NCBI RefSeq assembly: GCF_001553645.1 | Contig: NZ_CP014231.1 | Location: 248,001 to 312,000 of the forward strand | DNA: 64,000 nucleotides | Origin: Leptotrichia sp. oral taxon 847 | GTDB lineage: Bacteria > Fusobacteriota > Fusobacteriia > Fusobacteriales > Leptotrichiaceae | Direction of reading: 5' to 3' | Part shown: one piece after another, positions 1 to 8,652 of the stretch | How the letters are laid out: each line of letters begins with the position of its first letter | How positions within the stretch are numbered: the stretch's first letter is position 1 | Notes under the pieces: generated by a model | What the model saw: only the letters and a program-made list of their open reading frames with translations | What the model was told of the DNA's origin: nothing | The model's database searches: none | Program-made: the position numbers and the translations under genes

Positions 1-1
1 G

Positions 2-1489
2 ACCTTTATTAATAATTGCTATATTTCTTTTTGTTTCGGGAAGAAACGAAAATATAGACGAATTTTTTGAATTAACATTTATATCTCCTGTATTGTAATA
101 ATATTGTATAGGTTCATTTGTATTACGTGTATTAGCTGTAATTAAAAATACGGCACGGTTTTCATCTGTTCCATTTAGATTTACTGTTCCACCATTTATA
201 ACAACACCATTTCCACCACCATGATTATAACTGTTTACAAGCATAGCTTTTGGTCCTGCTATGTTTATTGTTCCTCCATTAGCAAATACATTATATTGAT
301 TTGGTTGAGATTTTGAAGTTTCATAAACAACTGTATTAACAATATCATTAATAACATTTGAATCAAGATTAGTTACTCCTGCTGCAGTTGCTGTATTTAT
401 TGCAGTAATTACATCAGCACTTGGCGAACCACCATGAACATCTTGGTGAACAAGTTCATTTAAATTTGAATGACCAGAAATAACTTTATAATCTATATCC
501 GAACCATTTATTGTTATACCATAAGGAGCATGTTCTCCTCCTCTTACCTGAAAAAAAGCATTACTTGCACTAGCACTAGAATTTGAATGAGAAGGAATCA
601 ATACTCCATAAGCGAAACCACTTATTGATGAAGTTGCTGCTGTTCCTCTAATATTCTCAACTGTTACATTATTAGCTTTATAGTCATATGAGCCAGTACC
701 TTTTCTATCAATTGTTATTTTCCCACCTTTTAAAGCTACATTTTCTACTACAGCTTCACTATTATCATTAAAAGCGTTAGTATGCTGTCCACTACCTCTT
801 GAAGGACCTGAAACACTTACACTAATATTCAATTTAGGTTCTGGAGCTTTCACTGTAGGAATAACAGGTGGCACAACAGTAGTAGGCTCAAAAGCCGGCA
901 AATTACTTAAATCCACATTAAGTGCCAAATTAGCATTCTTAGCCAACGGTTGAATGGGTTTTAATGCCGCTGCTATTGGTATTGCCGCATTAGGCTCAAT
1001 TGGGAATGTTATATCAGTCGAACCACCATAACTTAGCTGTCCTCTTCTTTGGTATTGATATTTATCCATTCCTGTGCTTCTTGTATATTTAACGTCTTTT
1101 ACTTTATCTCCACGTCCTTTATATTCACCATTCCAGTTGTTATTAACATAATTCATTCCATATTGCCAAGAGCTCCAAGGTGATTTAACTACGTGATCTC
1201 CCTGTTCCATTAATTGAATTAATTCAAGATTTGTTGTTCTTAACAATTTGTTGTTTTCTTCTCTTGCTCTTCTAAAATCTTTTTTTATCTGTACTATTGA
1301 TGTATTTATCGCTTGTTCCTGTGCTTTTATTTCATCTTGTGCTGAATAAAGATTAAATGATATACCTGTAAAGCTTATCATTCCTGTCAACAGAAAAGTG
1401 ATAAGTGCTGAATCAGTATATTTAAAATCTTTAACTCTTTTTGCAAAAGACTTCAGTTCTTTTTTTAGAACTTTTAAATTATTAGTCAT
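2..1489 (-). CDS. Autotransporter adhesin, N-terminal part (runs off left edge)
   Basis: Open frame of 496 codons that continues beyond the window. It starts at ATG 1489 behind AGAGG with 9-nt spacing. The N-terminus (MTNNLKVLKKELKSFAKRVKDF, split here: a basic stretch, then YTDSALITFLLTGMISFTG) is a long signal-like segment. It is followed by a coiled-coil-like stretch and the block ELIQLMEQGDHVVKSP. This is nearly the same as the N-terminus of the autotransporter at 42.8-49.5 kb, i.e. the fusobacterial autotransporter-associated N-terminal domain. Next come a proline-rich linker and the start of a Gly/Asn-rich beta-helix-like passenger. The barrel lies outside the window. Expected location is the outer membrane or cell surface; the ligand is unknown. 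It is transcribed from a promoter at 1625-1652 with an A-tract spacer. Confidence 0.9.
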   Translation of the reverse strand, partial: MTNNLKVLKKELKSFAKRVKDFKYTDSALITFLLTGMISFTGISFNLYSAQDEIKAQEQAINTSIVQIKKDFRRAREENNKLLRTTNLELIQLMEQGDHVVKSPWSSWQYGMNYVNNNWNGEYKGRGDKVKDVKYTRSTGMDKYQYQRRGQLSYGGSTDITFPIEPNAAIPIAAALKPIQPLAKNANLALNVDLSNLPAFEPTTVVPPVIPTVKAPEPKLNISVSVSGPSRGSGQHTNAFNDNSEAVVENVALKGGKITIDRKGTGSYDYKANNVTVENIRGTAATSSISGFAYGVLIPSHSNSSASASNAFFQVRGGEHAPYGITINGSDIDYKVISGHSNLNELVHQDVHGGSPSADVITAINTATAAGVTNLDSNVINDIVNTVVYETSKSQPNQYNVFANGGTINIAGPKAMLVNSYNHGGGNGVVINGGTVNLNGTDENRAVFLITANTRNTNEPIQYYYNTGDINVNSKNSSIFSFLPETKRNIAIINKG

Positions 1490-1624
1490 AAACTTTAACC
1501 TCTTTTCTTTATTATTAAAAAAACTAAGAAAGACGGAAAAACTATCAAGAATAGTTTGAGTGAGTGAGTCTAATAGAAGTCCCGCATTTCAAAAGTTTTT
1601 ATTTCTACTTTTCAAAGCGTTAAC

Positions 1625-1652
1625 ATTATAACAAAAAAAAAAAAAATGGCAA
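1625..1652 (-). promoter_or_regulatory. Promoter with homopolymer spacer for the left autotransporter
   Basis: Read on the minus strand: -35 TTGCCA (1647-1652), 16-nt spacer, -10 TATAAT (1625-1630). The spacer is almost entirely one homopolymer, 14 A on the plus strand (1633-1646). Length change in this run would alter the -35/-10 distance, so the promoter could be phase-variable. The transcript would have a roughly 130-nt leader before the autotransporter start at 1489. Confidence 0.7.
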
Positions 1653-1816
1653 GCTTTTTTTAAAGAAATCGCAAAAAATTTAAAAGGGAAATAGAATTTT
1701 TTTATTTATTAGCAAAGAAAAAACAAACGCAAGACCAATATTAAAGAGGGGAAAATAAAAGAGTTTTTTATTTATTTCAGTTGAAAAAATTTTTTTTATT
1801 TACTCATTTTTTTAAC

Positions 1817-2086
1817 AAGGGGAAAACATCGCCTTTTCCCCTTGACCCTGCGCTAGTCTTCGTCATTTTTATGCACTGCCAAAAAACTCGCACTAATCGT
1901 GCTCAGACAGTTTTGTCAGCACATAAAAATGCTCCGACGGTTTAAATTTTACTACCATACAAAAGTGTCGTGATTTTTTTGGAGTAAAGACGACTGTTTG
2001 AACGAAGTGAGTTTCGGCTTTGCTTCAAAAAAATGCTTAGACGAGCGTGGGGATTATAAGGGGAAATGGCGGCCCTTTCCCCTTAT
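1817..2086 (+). repeat. Dispersed structured repeat, copy 1
   Basis: First of four copies of a ~265-bp non-coding element (others at 21427-21689, 51998-52261 and 60305-60574; the last two are reversed). It has four hairpins. The left end hairpin (1817-1843) has 10-bp arms AAGGGGAAAA/TTTTCCCCTT. H1 (1864-1931) is closed by CATTTTTATG/CATAAAAATG. H2 (1967-2042) has imperfect arms around ATTTTTTTGGAGTAAAG. The right end hairpin (2056-2086) has 11-bp arms ATAAGGGGAAA/TTTCCCCTTAT. AT-rich similarity to the other copies continues about 80-100 nt to the right. No coding frame is conserved. I do not recognise the family. Confidence 0.85.
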
Positions 2087-2156
2087 GTAAAAAATAAAAA
2101 AACTATGTAAGTAAAATGCCATTTTGTAAACAAAAATAAATTAAAAATAAAATTTT

Positions 2157-2185
2157 AAAAAAAAGGCACAATTATAGTGCCTTTT
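2157..2185 (-). terminator. Rho-independent terminator after the NlpC/P60 lipoprotein gene
   Basis: Perfect hairpin AAAAGGCAC/GTGCCTTTT (9-bp arms, 7-nt loop) followed on the minus strand by a run of T. It sits 25 bases past the stop codon of the NlpC/P60 gene. Confidence 0.85.
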
Positions 2186-2210
2186 ATAATTTTAAATTTA
2201 ATTTCATTTA

Positions 2211-3011
2211 TTAAGCTGTTCCATTTACTCTTACACCGTATTTAAATGTTTTATTCCAATAGACGTTTTCAAGCGTAGAAATTACAACTCCTTTTGAAGT
2301 TGAGGCATTTAAAAATAATGAATTTCCTAAATATACCGCAGTGTGATTTCCTGAGCCATCTGGTTTGAAAAACACAATATCTCCCGCTTTTAACTGACTT
2401 CTTGGAACGTGAGAACCAACTTGAACTTGATCCACAGTTCGTCTTGGTAACTCAAAACTAAACACTTCCCTGTAAACTCTTCGAGTGAACGCTGAGCAGT
2501 CTATCCCACTTGCAGAATCTCCACCCATCGCATATTTTGTGCCTTTCCAATGTTTATATGACGCAAGCAATTTGTTTTGTAAATCCACAACTTTTTTCTG
2601 TTTAAGTGTTCCTTTGCTAAGTATCCTTTGCTGTTCTTTTTTTAATTCTTTTAATTTTTCCAGTACCAATTGAGAATTTGGCATTTCTTTATCGACCATT
2701 TCTTTTTCATCAAATAAGTCATTTGAATCAGAATCAAGGTTGATACTGATATAGTCAGAACTATCTTCCTTTTCTAAATCTTTTTTTGTAATTTTATTTT
2801 TAGCGTCATCTTTTTCTTTTACTTTTGATTTTCTTTCTTTTTTAGTTTCATTGCCTTTCTTTATAATGACTTTAATTTCATCATCCTGAGCATTATTTGT
2901 TGCCACAACAGAATCATTACTTCTACTTCCTCTTTCTGAATTATTCTGTAAACCTGTACAACTAGCAGTCAGTACCATACAAGCCGATGTAAATACCATC
3001 TTTCTTCCCAT
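2211..3011 (-). CDS. NlpC/P60 family lipoprotein, probable peptidoglycan endopeptidase
   Basis: C-terminal NlpC/P60 papain-like domain. The catalytic Cys is in GIDCSAFTRRVYREVF, the His in SGNHTAVYLGN, and a conserved NAS follows. The family cuts stem peptides of peptidoglycan. The N-terminus carries a lipobox (VLTASC), so the protein should be lipid-anchored, and a long charged low-complexity linker separates anchor and enzyme. The reading frame also opens with GTG at 3044, but ATG 3011 follows AAGGAATGG and gives a compact signal peptide, so I chose it. The catalytic half is closely related to the secreted protein at 41782-42447, which lacks a lipobox. The gene has its own terminator. Confidence 0.88.
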   Translation of the reverse strand: MGRKMVFTSACMVLTASCTGLQNNSERGSRSNDSVVATNNAQDDEIKVIIKKGNETKKERKSKVKEKDDAKNKITKKDLEKEDSSDYISINLDSDSNDLFDEKEMVDKEMPNSQLVLEKLKELKKEQQRILSKGTLKQKKVVDLQNKLLASYKHWKGTKYAMGGDSASGIDCSAFTRRVYREVFSFELPRRTVDQVQVGSHVPRSQLKAGDIVFFKPDGSGNHTAVYLGNSLFLNASTSKGVVISTLENVYWNKTFKYGVRVNGTA

Positions 3012-3155
3012 TTTCTTTTTTCCATTCCTTTCTTTTCTCTCCACTAAATAATGCTAAATTTTATCAATTTTTAAATATTAAGTAAAAGAATTAAAAAGTA
3101 ATAGAAAGTAATTATTTTACAAAAAAAAATGGCGTTACCAAAAAAATTTTTTAAT

Positions 3156-3593
3156 CTAACTTTCAATTATTAAATTTACAGGCCCATCACTTTCTGAAAT
3201 AATTTTCATATTTTGTCCAAACTCGCCTGAACCAAATTTTATTTTTTCTTCACTTAATTTTTTTAAAAATAAATCATACAGTTCTTTTGCTTTTTCTGCT
3301 TTTGCCGAATCTACGAAACTTGGTCTTCTACCTTTTTTAGTATTTCCATAAATTGTAAAATTACTGACAACCATCACTTCGTAATCCAAATTTTTTAACG
3401 ACAAATTTAATTTTCCATTTTCGTCGTTAAAAATTCTTAAATTTATCAACTTATCTACACAATATTTCACATCTTCTTGTGTATCTTCATTTTTTATTCC
3501 GACAAAAGCTAAAATACCTTTTTTTATCTCTTCCTTAAATCTATCATTGACAAACATTTTAGCATAATTTACTCTTTGAATTATTAATTTCAT
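3156..3593 (-). CDS. dtd: D-aminoacyl-tRNA deacylase
   Basis: 145 residues, the usual Dtd length. The family hydrolyses D-aminoacyl-tRNAs and glycyl-tRNA-Ala to keep D-amino acids out of translation. Both signature motifs are visible. The SQxTL-type motif reads SNFTIYGNTKKGRRPSF, and the C-terminal GPVT-type motif reads GPVNLIIES. The protein starts MKLIIQRV, as Dtd proteins commonly do. It is cytoplasmic. It lies between the NlpC lipoprotein gene and a metallo-beta-lactamase-fold gene in the same direction. Confidence 0.93.
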   Translation of the reverse strand: MKLIIQRVNYAKMFVNDRFKEEIKKGILAFVGIKNEDTQEDVKYCVDKLINLRIFNDENGKLNLSLKNLDYEVMVVSNFTIYGNTKKGRRPSFVDSAKAEKAKELYDLFLKKLSEEKIKFGSGEFGQNMKIISESDGPVNLIIES

Positions 3594-3666
3594 TTTATAT
3601 TCTCTCTCTTTTTGTAATTATATCACTTTTTTTTAAATTTGTATAGAGTTATTTTTATCTTTTTTT

Positions 3667-4305
3667 TTAATAATATCTTTTTTCTTCCCCAATCGTAGTA
3701 TCAAAGCTGTGTCCTGGATAAACCTTTGTATCTTCGGGATATTGCATAAGTTTTTTTAATGATTTTCCCATTTCTATTGGATTACTTGTAGGTAAGTCAA
3801 CTCTTCCATAAGTCCCTTTAAAAAGTGTGTCGCCTGTAATCATAATTTTTTCTTTTTCGCTGTAATAGCAAATATCTCCCGAAGTATGCCCTGGTGTCTC
3901 TATAATTTTAAAAATGCTTTTATTTTCATCATCTGTAATTCCACTTAGTCCAATCATATCATCTTCTTTTAATTTTCTAATATCCAAATTTTCATTTATC
4001 TTAAAATTCGCATCATGCCAACTGGAAAGGGACAATTCTGGATTAAACAAAAATTCATAACCTTTTTCACTCACAAAAAGCGGAACTTTTTTATATTCCA
4101 ACATCGAATTCACTCCCAAAATATGATCCCAATGTCCATGTGTCAAAAGTACAGCCACCATTTCCAAATCATTTTTTTCCAAAAAGTCAATAACTTCCGT
4201 CATTTTTTCTTCTCCTGGATCGACAACAAAACATTTTTTCTCACATTTAACCACATAACAATTACTTCTTGCTAAATTATCGTTTACAAATCTTATTATT
4301 TCCAT
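3667..4305 (-). CDS. MBL-fold metallo-hydrolase, glyoxalase II-like
   Basis: Metallo-beta-lactamase fold with the zinc motif THGHWDH near residue 54 (of the ATG-started form), a downstream ETPGHTSGD histidine motif, TGDTLF with the bridging Asp, and a C-terminal YPGHS histidine. These are the ligand positions of the short glyoxalase-II/YcbL type of hydrolase. The substrate is probably a small thioester, but that is inference. The frame extends upstream to TTG 4329, but ATG 4305 has AAAGGA at proper spacing and gives the family-like start MEIIRFVN. Length is 212 residues. Confidence 0.85.
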   Translation of the reverse strand: MEIIRFVNDNLARSNCYVVKCEKKCFVVDPGEEKMTEVIDFLEKNDLEMVAVLLTHGHWDHILGVNSMLEYKKVPLFVSEKGYEFLFNPELSLSSWHDANFKINENLDIRKLKEDDMIGLSGITDDENKSIFKIIETPGHTSGDICYYSEKEKIMITGDTLFKGTYGRVDLPTSNPIEMGKSLKKLMQYPEDTKVYPGHSFDTTIGEEKRYY

Positions 4306-4466
4306 TTTCTCTTTTCCTTTCAAATACAAATTTTTTTATTACTTTTCAAAAAATATTTTAAATAAATAAAGTTTTAAATATTTTTTCAAAATTTTTCAGA
4401 AATTAAGTTTTAAAAAATCTAAAACAAAAATTTTTTATTCATTTTCAAATATTTTATCAATTCAAA

Positions 4467-5525
4467 TTACTCATTTTTTATTCTGACATCCATTTGTGGA
4501 TACGGTATTTCTATTCCCGCCTTTTCAAATTCCAACTTTATTCTTTCGTTTAGTTTTAATTTTAAATCTATGTAATTTTCTGTTCTTGTGTAGACATAGA
4601 TATAAAAAATTATCGCTGACTCTCCCAACTCCCCAACACCGATAATCGGTTTGTGCGACGGTAAAATCAACTTGTCGTGCTCATTTTTTTCTTTTTCTTT
4701 TGTAACTTTATCGATTTCTTCAATTTCTTCGATTTCCTGTTTTAAATCCGAATGTGCTGACTTTTCCGCTTCTTCTAATTTCTTTTTTGAAAATATTGTA
4801 GAAAAAATATTTATTTTTTTGTTTTCTTTAGTTTCCAAAACCGTATTTTGCAATTTTTTGAATAAATTTTCTTTTCTTTTGTTTTCTTCGACTATATTCA
4901 TTGTCTCTTCTTTAATAATTTTCTTAATAACCTTTTTTACCTTTAGAATATCGCTGTTGTAAGATACCCCTACCGTCAAATCTAGCCGTCTTTCTCCATC
5001 TTCTTTTATATTTCTAATTTCTGTATTCGTTATAATTCCATTTGGAATAATTACCAGCTCATTTTGTGGATTTATAATCTTTGTGTAGAATAACTCGATT
5101 TTTTTTACTGTTCCGATGTAATTGTTGTATTCAATCGTATCTCCCACATGAAACGGCTTAAACGTAAGAATAATAATTCCGCCGCAAAAATTCCCAAGCG
5201 TCTCTTTAAAAGCGATCCCAAATACAATCCCTGCCGCTCCTAAAAATGTTGTAATCGAAGTCGTATTAATTCCCAAAATTCCAATTGAAATATAAATTAA
5301 TATGAAATAGTAAACGACTGAATAAAGAGAAATTAAAAAAGAAGCAATACTCTTGTCCATATTTGACTTTTCAAAAAGTAAATTCAATATTTTTTCAATT
5401 CTTCCCTTAAATATTTTTGCAATTTTAAACATAATATAAATAATGAATAGTTTAAAAATATTCGTTTTTAAAAATTTAATTATGTTATCTATTTCCAAAA
5501 ATTTTTGTAGTGCAGTTAATTTCAT
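4467..5525 (-). CDS. MscS-family mechanosensitive ion channel
   Basis: Three N-terminal membrane segments (about residues 22-40, 60-87 and 92-114). The third has the Gly/Ala-rich pore-lining pattern GAAGIVFGIAFKETLGNF. The MscS beta domain follows (FKPFHVGDTIEYN, then VIIPNGIITN). MscS channels release solutes on hypo-osmotic shock from the inner membrane. Between the beta domain and the C-terminal alpha/beta part there is a long Lys/Glu-rich insertion (about residues 205-290) that I do not recall from typical MscS. The C-terminus ends with the family-like IPYPQMDVRI. Length is 352 residues. Confidence 0.9.
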   Translation of the reverse strand: MKLTALQKFLEIDNIIKFLKTNIFKLFIIYIMFKIAKIFKGRIEKILNLLFEKSNMDKSIASFLISLYSVVYYFILIYISIGILGINTTSITTFLGAAGIVFGIAFKETLGNFCGGIIILTFKPFHVGDTIEYNNYIGTVKKIELFYTKIINPQNELVIIPNGIITNTEIRNIKEDGERRLDLTVGVSYNSDILKVKKVIKKIIKEETMNIVEENKRKENLFKKLQNTVLETKENKKINIFSTIFSKKKLEEAEKSAHSDLKQEIEEIEEIDKVTKEKEKNEHDKLILPSHKPIIGVGELGESAIIFYIYVYTRTENYIDLKLKLNERIKLEFEKAGIEIPYPQMDVRIKNE

Positions 5526-5700
5526 AATTTTTCCTCATTTTTTATTTTAGTGAAATATTTAAAACACACCAGAAAAATTATAAATTAAATTTAAAGATAT
5601 AATTTTCCCAGTGTGACTTAAAAATTTAATATTTTTCTTTTTTTACAAAAAAAATTATTTTCTATGTTACAGAAAATTTATAACTTCTTTATAAATTTTG

Positions 5701-6804
5701 TTAAACATTAAATCTAAAGAACATAACATCCCCGTCTTGCACAATGTATTCTTTTCCTTCAAGACGCATCGCACCTTTTTCTCTTGCACCACTCCATCCA
5801 TTTAATTCGATAAATTTATCAAATGAAACGACTTCCGCGCGAATAAATCCTTTTTCAATGTCTGTATGAATTTCACTTGCTGATTTTTGTGCATTTGTCC
5901 CCTTTTTTATTGTCCAGGCTCTGACTTCTTTTACACCGGCAGTAAAATATGTAATTAGTCCCAAAAGTTTAAATCCTGCTCTTATAAGTCTATTTAAACT
6001 TGGTTCTTTAATTCCAAGTTCATCAATAAACATCTGTCTTTCTTCTTCATCTTCAATTTCAATAAGTTCTGCTTCAACTTTGGCTGAAAAAGTTACAACT
6101 TCACTGTCAAACTCTTTTGCAAAATCTCTAACCTTTTTTACATAGTCATTTTCCACTCCATTTGTCAAATCTTCCTCCGAGATATTCGCTGCAAACATCA
6201 TAGGTTTAATTGTCAAAAACTGGTAAACTTTTATAAGTTCTGCTTCCATTTCTGTAAATTCCAAAGTTTTTAATAACTTAAATTCGTCTAAATGTGCCTT
6301 ACACTTTTCAAGAACTGCAAGCAATTTTTTCCCTTCAGGATTGCCTCCACGAGCTAATTTCTGATTTTTTTGAATTGCACGCTCCACTGTTTCTAAATCT
6401 GCAAAAATTAACTCCGCATTTATTGTTTCAATATCACGGATTGGGTCGACACTTCCTTCCACATGAATTATATTATCGTCATCAAAACATCTGACAACTT
6501 GACAAATTGCAGCAGTATTTCTTATATTTGACAAGAACTGATTTCCAAGCCCTTCCCCTTTTGACGCACCTTTTACAAGCCCCGCTATATCTACAAATTC
6601 CACAGTTGCACCAACTGTCTTCTGCGGATTAACCACTTTTTCCAAAGCTTTTAATCTTGTGTCAGGCACACTGACTAGCCCCACATTTGGCTCAATTGTT
6701 GCAAATGGATAATTTGCCGCTTCCGCATTTTGTGTTTTTGTTATTGCATTAAATAATGTTGATTTTCCTACATTTGGTAATCCTACAATTCCTATTCCTA
6801 TCAT
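5701..6804 (-). CDS. ychF: Ribosome-binding ATPase YchF
   Basis: OBG-family P-loop protein with G1 [32 protein letters not shown] for G3, and a NISEEDL region where GTPases have NKxD; YchF is known to prefer ATP. The C-terminal TGS-like domain ends with the family-typical [16 protein letters not shown]. The frame opens upstream at 6852, but ATG 6804 ([14 protein letters not shown]) follows AAAGGAAAAC and matches the family start, giving 367 residues. Cytoplasmic, ribosome-associated. Confidence 0.95.
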   Translation of the reverse strand: MIGIGIVGLPNVGKSTLFNAITKTQNAEAANYPFATIEPNVGLVSVPDTRLKALEKVVNPQKTVGATVEFVDIAGLVKGASKGEGLGNQFLSNIRNTAAICQVVRCFDDDNIIHVEGSVDPIRDIETINAELIFADLETVERAIQKNQKLARGGNPEGKKLLAVLEKCKAHLDEFKLLKTLEFTEMEAELIKVYQFLTIKPMMFAANISEEDLTNGVENDYVKKVRDFAKEFDSEVVTFSAKVEAELIEIEDEEERQMFIDELGIKEPSLNRLIRAGFKLLGLITYFTAGVKEVRAWTIKKGTNAQKSASEIHTDIEKGFIRAEVVSFDKFIELNGWSGAREKGAMRLEGKEYIVQDGDVMFFRFNV

Positions 6805-6838
6805 TTTTATTTGTTTTCCTTTCTTAAAAAAAATAAAT

Positions 6839-7372
6839 TTATATATTTCCAAATATATTTGCTATTTTCCATTTTTCTTTATCGGTCATTTTATACAAAA
6901 AATATGAAATATCGTAAATTGGAATAACAGTTATTCCAAAATAATCATATTTGTTTCCAAACATTTTTTTCATATCTATTTTTTGATTTTTTATAAGCGC
7001 TTTTGTTGGCTTTTCACCTACAGAAATTATATATTTAGGTTTTATAAGAGCAATCTGTGTATCCAAAAAGCCGCTACACGCTTTTATATGTTTTCCTTCG
7101 ACAATGTTATCATCTTTATAACATTTTGTAAGAGTTGTAAAATAACATCTTTGTATATCCAGATTTGAATATTTAAAAAATTTGTTTAAAAGTTTTCCAT
7201 TTTTATCTTCCAGTAAAAGTTTATTTTCAGCTTCTTTTTTACTAATTTCATCAAATAAAAAAAATATTTCGGCTTCTTTATTCCCTTGCCCAACTATACG
7301 GACATTTTCATGATTTTTCCCCAAATTACATCTCTCACAAATATTTACTTCCACTTCTAAATTTTCCCACAT
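6839..7372 (-). CDS. Uracil-DNA glycosylase-superfamily-like protein with degenerate active site
   Basis: 177 residues. The pattern of family 4 UDGs is visible: an N-terminal CxxC (C12, C15) followed by L and an IVGQGN segment, then KC (C84) and AC (C99). These could be the four [4Fe-4S] ligands. The [18 protein letters not shown] segment corresponds to the family core. The catalytic motif (GExPG in active enzymes) reads FDEIS, and no HPS-type histidine motif is seen near PIYDISYF. I therefore call fold similarity, not proven glycosylase activity. The gene ends 34 bases before the ychF start and begins 11 bases after the YycJ-like gene. Confidence 0.6.
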   Translation of the reverse strand: MWENLEVEVNICERCNLGKNHENVRIVGQGNKEAEIFFLFDEISKKEAENKLLLEDKNGKLLNKFFKYSNLDIQRCYFTTLTKCYKDDNIVEGKHIKACSGFLDTQIALIKPKYIISVGEKPTKALIKNQKIDMKKMFGNKYDYFGITVIPIYDISYFLYKMTDKEKWKIANIFGNI

Positions 7373-7383
7373 ATTTTTTCCTT

Positions 7384-8157
7384 TTACAACTTGTAAATTT
7401 TTGTACCTGACTCCCCAATTATCTCGATATCCAAATTTTTTCTATTTTCTTTTTTCAAAACTTGCTGGAGTGAATTATAAGCTAATTCAGGCGTGTTATT
7501 ATCCTTACTTATGTGCATTAAATAAACTTTTTTTAATTTGTTGCACAAAACTTGTCCGACTAACTTTGCCGCATCCGCATTTGACAGATGTCCGTGTCTT
7601 CCTTTTACCCGATTTTTTAATTCCCAGTGATAAGGTCCTGTCATAAGCATATTGTAGTCATAATTACTTTCTAAAACAATGACATCGCTATTTTTCAAAT
7701 TTTCTTTAATAATGTTATTCACACAGCCAACATCACTCGCATAAGAAAGCTTCTTTCCACAAAACTCAAAAGTATAACCGAGACATTTTTTTGCGTCGTG
7801 CATAACTTCAAAATTTTTTATCACGCAATTTCCAATCACAACTTTTTCATCTCTTATAAAATTAAGATTTTTTTTATCTATTTTCCCAATTTTATTTTTT
7901 ATTTCATTGTAAGTAAGTTCATGTAAATATATTGGAATATCATATTTTCTGGACAAGACTCCCAATCCTAAAATGTGATCCGTGTGCTCATGTGTTACAA
8001 AAATTCCTTCTATATCTTCGATTCGCTTTTCTATGTCATTTAACCTTTGAGCCGTCCTTTTTCCACTAAATCCCGCATCAATCAAAAATTTTTTATTTCC
8101 CATCTCAATAAAACTGGAATTTCCGCTACTTCCACTTCCCAAACTTGAAAATTTCAT
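7384..8157 (-). CDS. MBL-fold hydrolase of the YycJ/WalJ type
   Basis: 257 residues with an N-terminal SLGSGSSGNSSF followed by the zinc motif THEHTDH, then SYASDVG and ESNYDYNML. The block GRHGHLSNADAA is characteristic of YycJ (WalJ). In Firmicutes this family is linked to the WalKR system and to DNA exonuclease-like activity; the role in fusobacteria is unknown. Cytoplasmic. Part of the run from yqeH through ychF. Confidence 0.88.
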   Translation of the reverse strand: MKFSSLGSGSSGNSSFIEMGNKKFLIDAGFSGKRTAQRLNDIEKRIEDIEGIFVTHEHTDHILGLGVLSRKYDIPIYLHELTYNEIKNKIGKIDKKNLNFIRDEKVVIGNCVIKNFEVMHDAKKCLGYTFEFCGKKLSYASDVGCVNNIIKENLKNSDVIVLESNYDYNMLMTGPYHWELKNRVKGRHGHLSNADAAKLVGQVLCNKLKKVYLMHISKDNNTPELAYNSLQQVLKKENRKNLDIEIIGESGTKIYKL

Positions 8158-8211
8158 TTTTCTATTCCTTTATCGTTATCTTCTTCTCTAAATTATTAAT
8201 ATTTTTTATTA

Positions 8212-8637
8212 TTAAATATTTGGCGAAATTTTGCCATTTTTTTTGTCGTAAACCCAGCCACCTTTTTTATCTTTTTTTTCTACAATTTGATTACTTTTCT
8301 CCCTGTGAAGCTTCAAACTTTCAGGTATTTCATAAATTTTTTCAGTCCCATAAAATGTACTAAAGTTAAATCCATCATTTTTTGGACTTTTAACAAGTGA
8401 TAAATTATTTTCAAATCCTGCGATTTCAGGATATACCCCTTCTCTTTTATAAAATTCATTTACAGCATTTTGAAGTTTTACCGTTTCCACTTGCACATCA
8501 GCTTTTATAAGTTTATCAGCTTTTCTCGACGCCATAATCATTACAATAAAAGCCGCAATAGCTAATGAAAACGCAAAAAAAATACCTCTAATTAATACTT
8601 TTTTTAATATTTTCGAACCACTTTCACTATATGTCAT
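8212..8637 (-). CDS. Single-pass membrane protein resembling a type IV pilin/pseudopilin
   Basis: One N-terminal membrane helix (about residues 20-40) continues into an amphipathic helix. A globular end carries NEFYKREGVYPE and KKGGWVYDKKNGKISPN, which resembles the C-terminal segment of type II secretion and type IV pilin-like subunits. The canonical prepilin peptidase site (G-F-T-L-I-E) is absent, so processing by PilD is doubtful. ATG 8637 has GGAG six bases upstream; ATG 8649 lies four codons earlier and lacks a good site. No other pilus gene is nearby. Confidence 0.6.
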   Translation of the reverse strand: MTYSESGSKILKKVLIRGIFFAFSLAIAAFIVMIMASRKADKLIKADVQVETVKLQNAVNEFYKREGVYPEIAGFENNLSLVKSPKNDGFNFSTFYGTEKIYEIPESLKLHREKSNQIVEKKDKKGGWVYDKKNGKISPNI

Positions 8638-8652
8638 ATTTTTCTCCATCTT

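Noticed and set aside
1817-2086. Repeat copies as CRISPR or as an insertion sequence with transposase
   Set aside because: No short regularly spaced direct repeats and spacers, and no ORF of transposase size within any copy.
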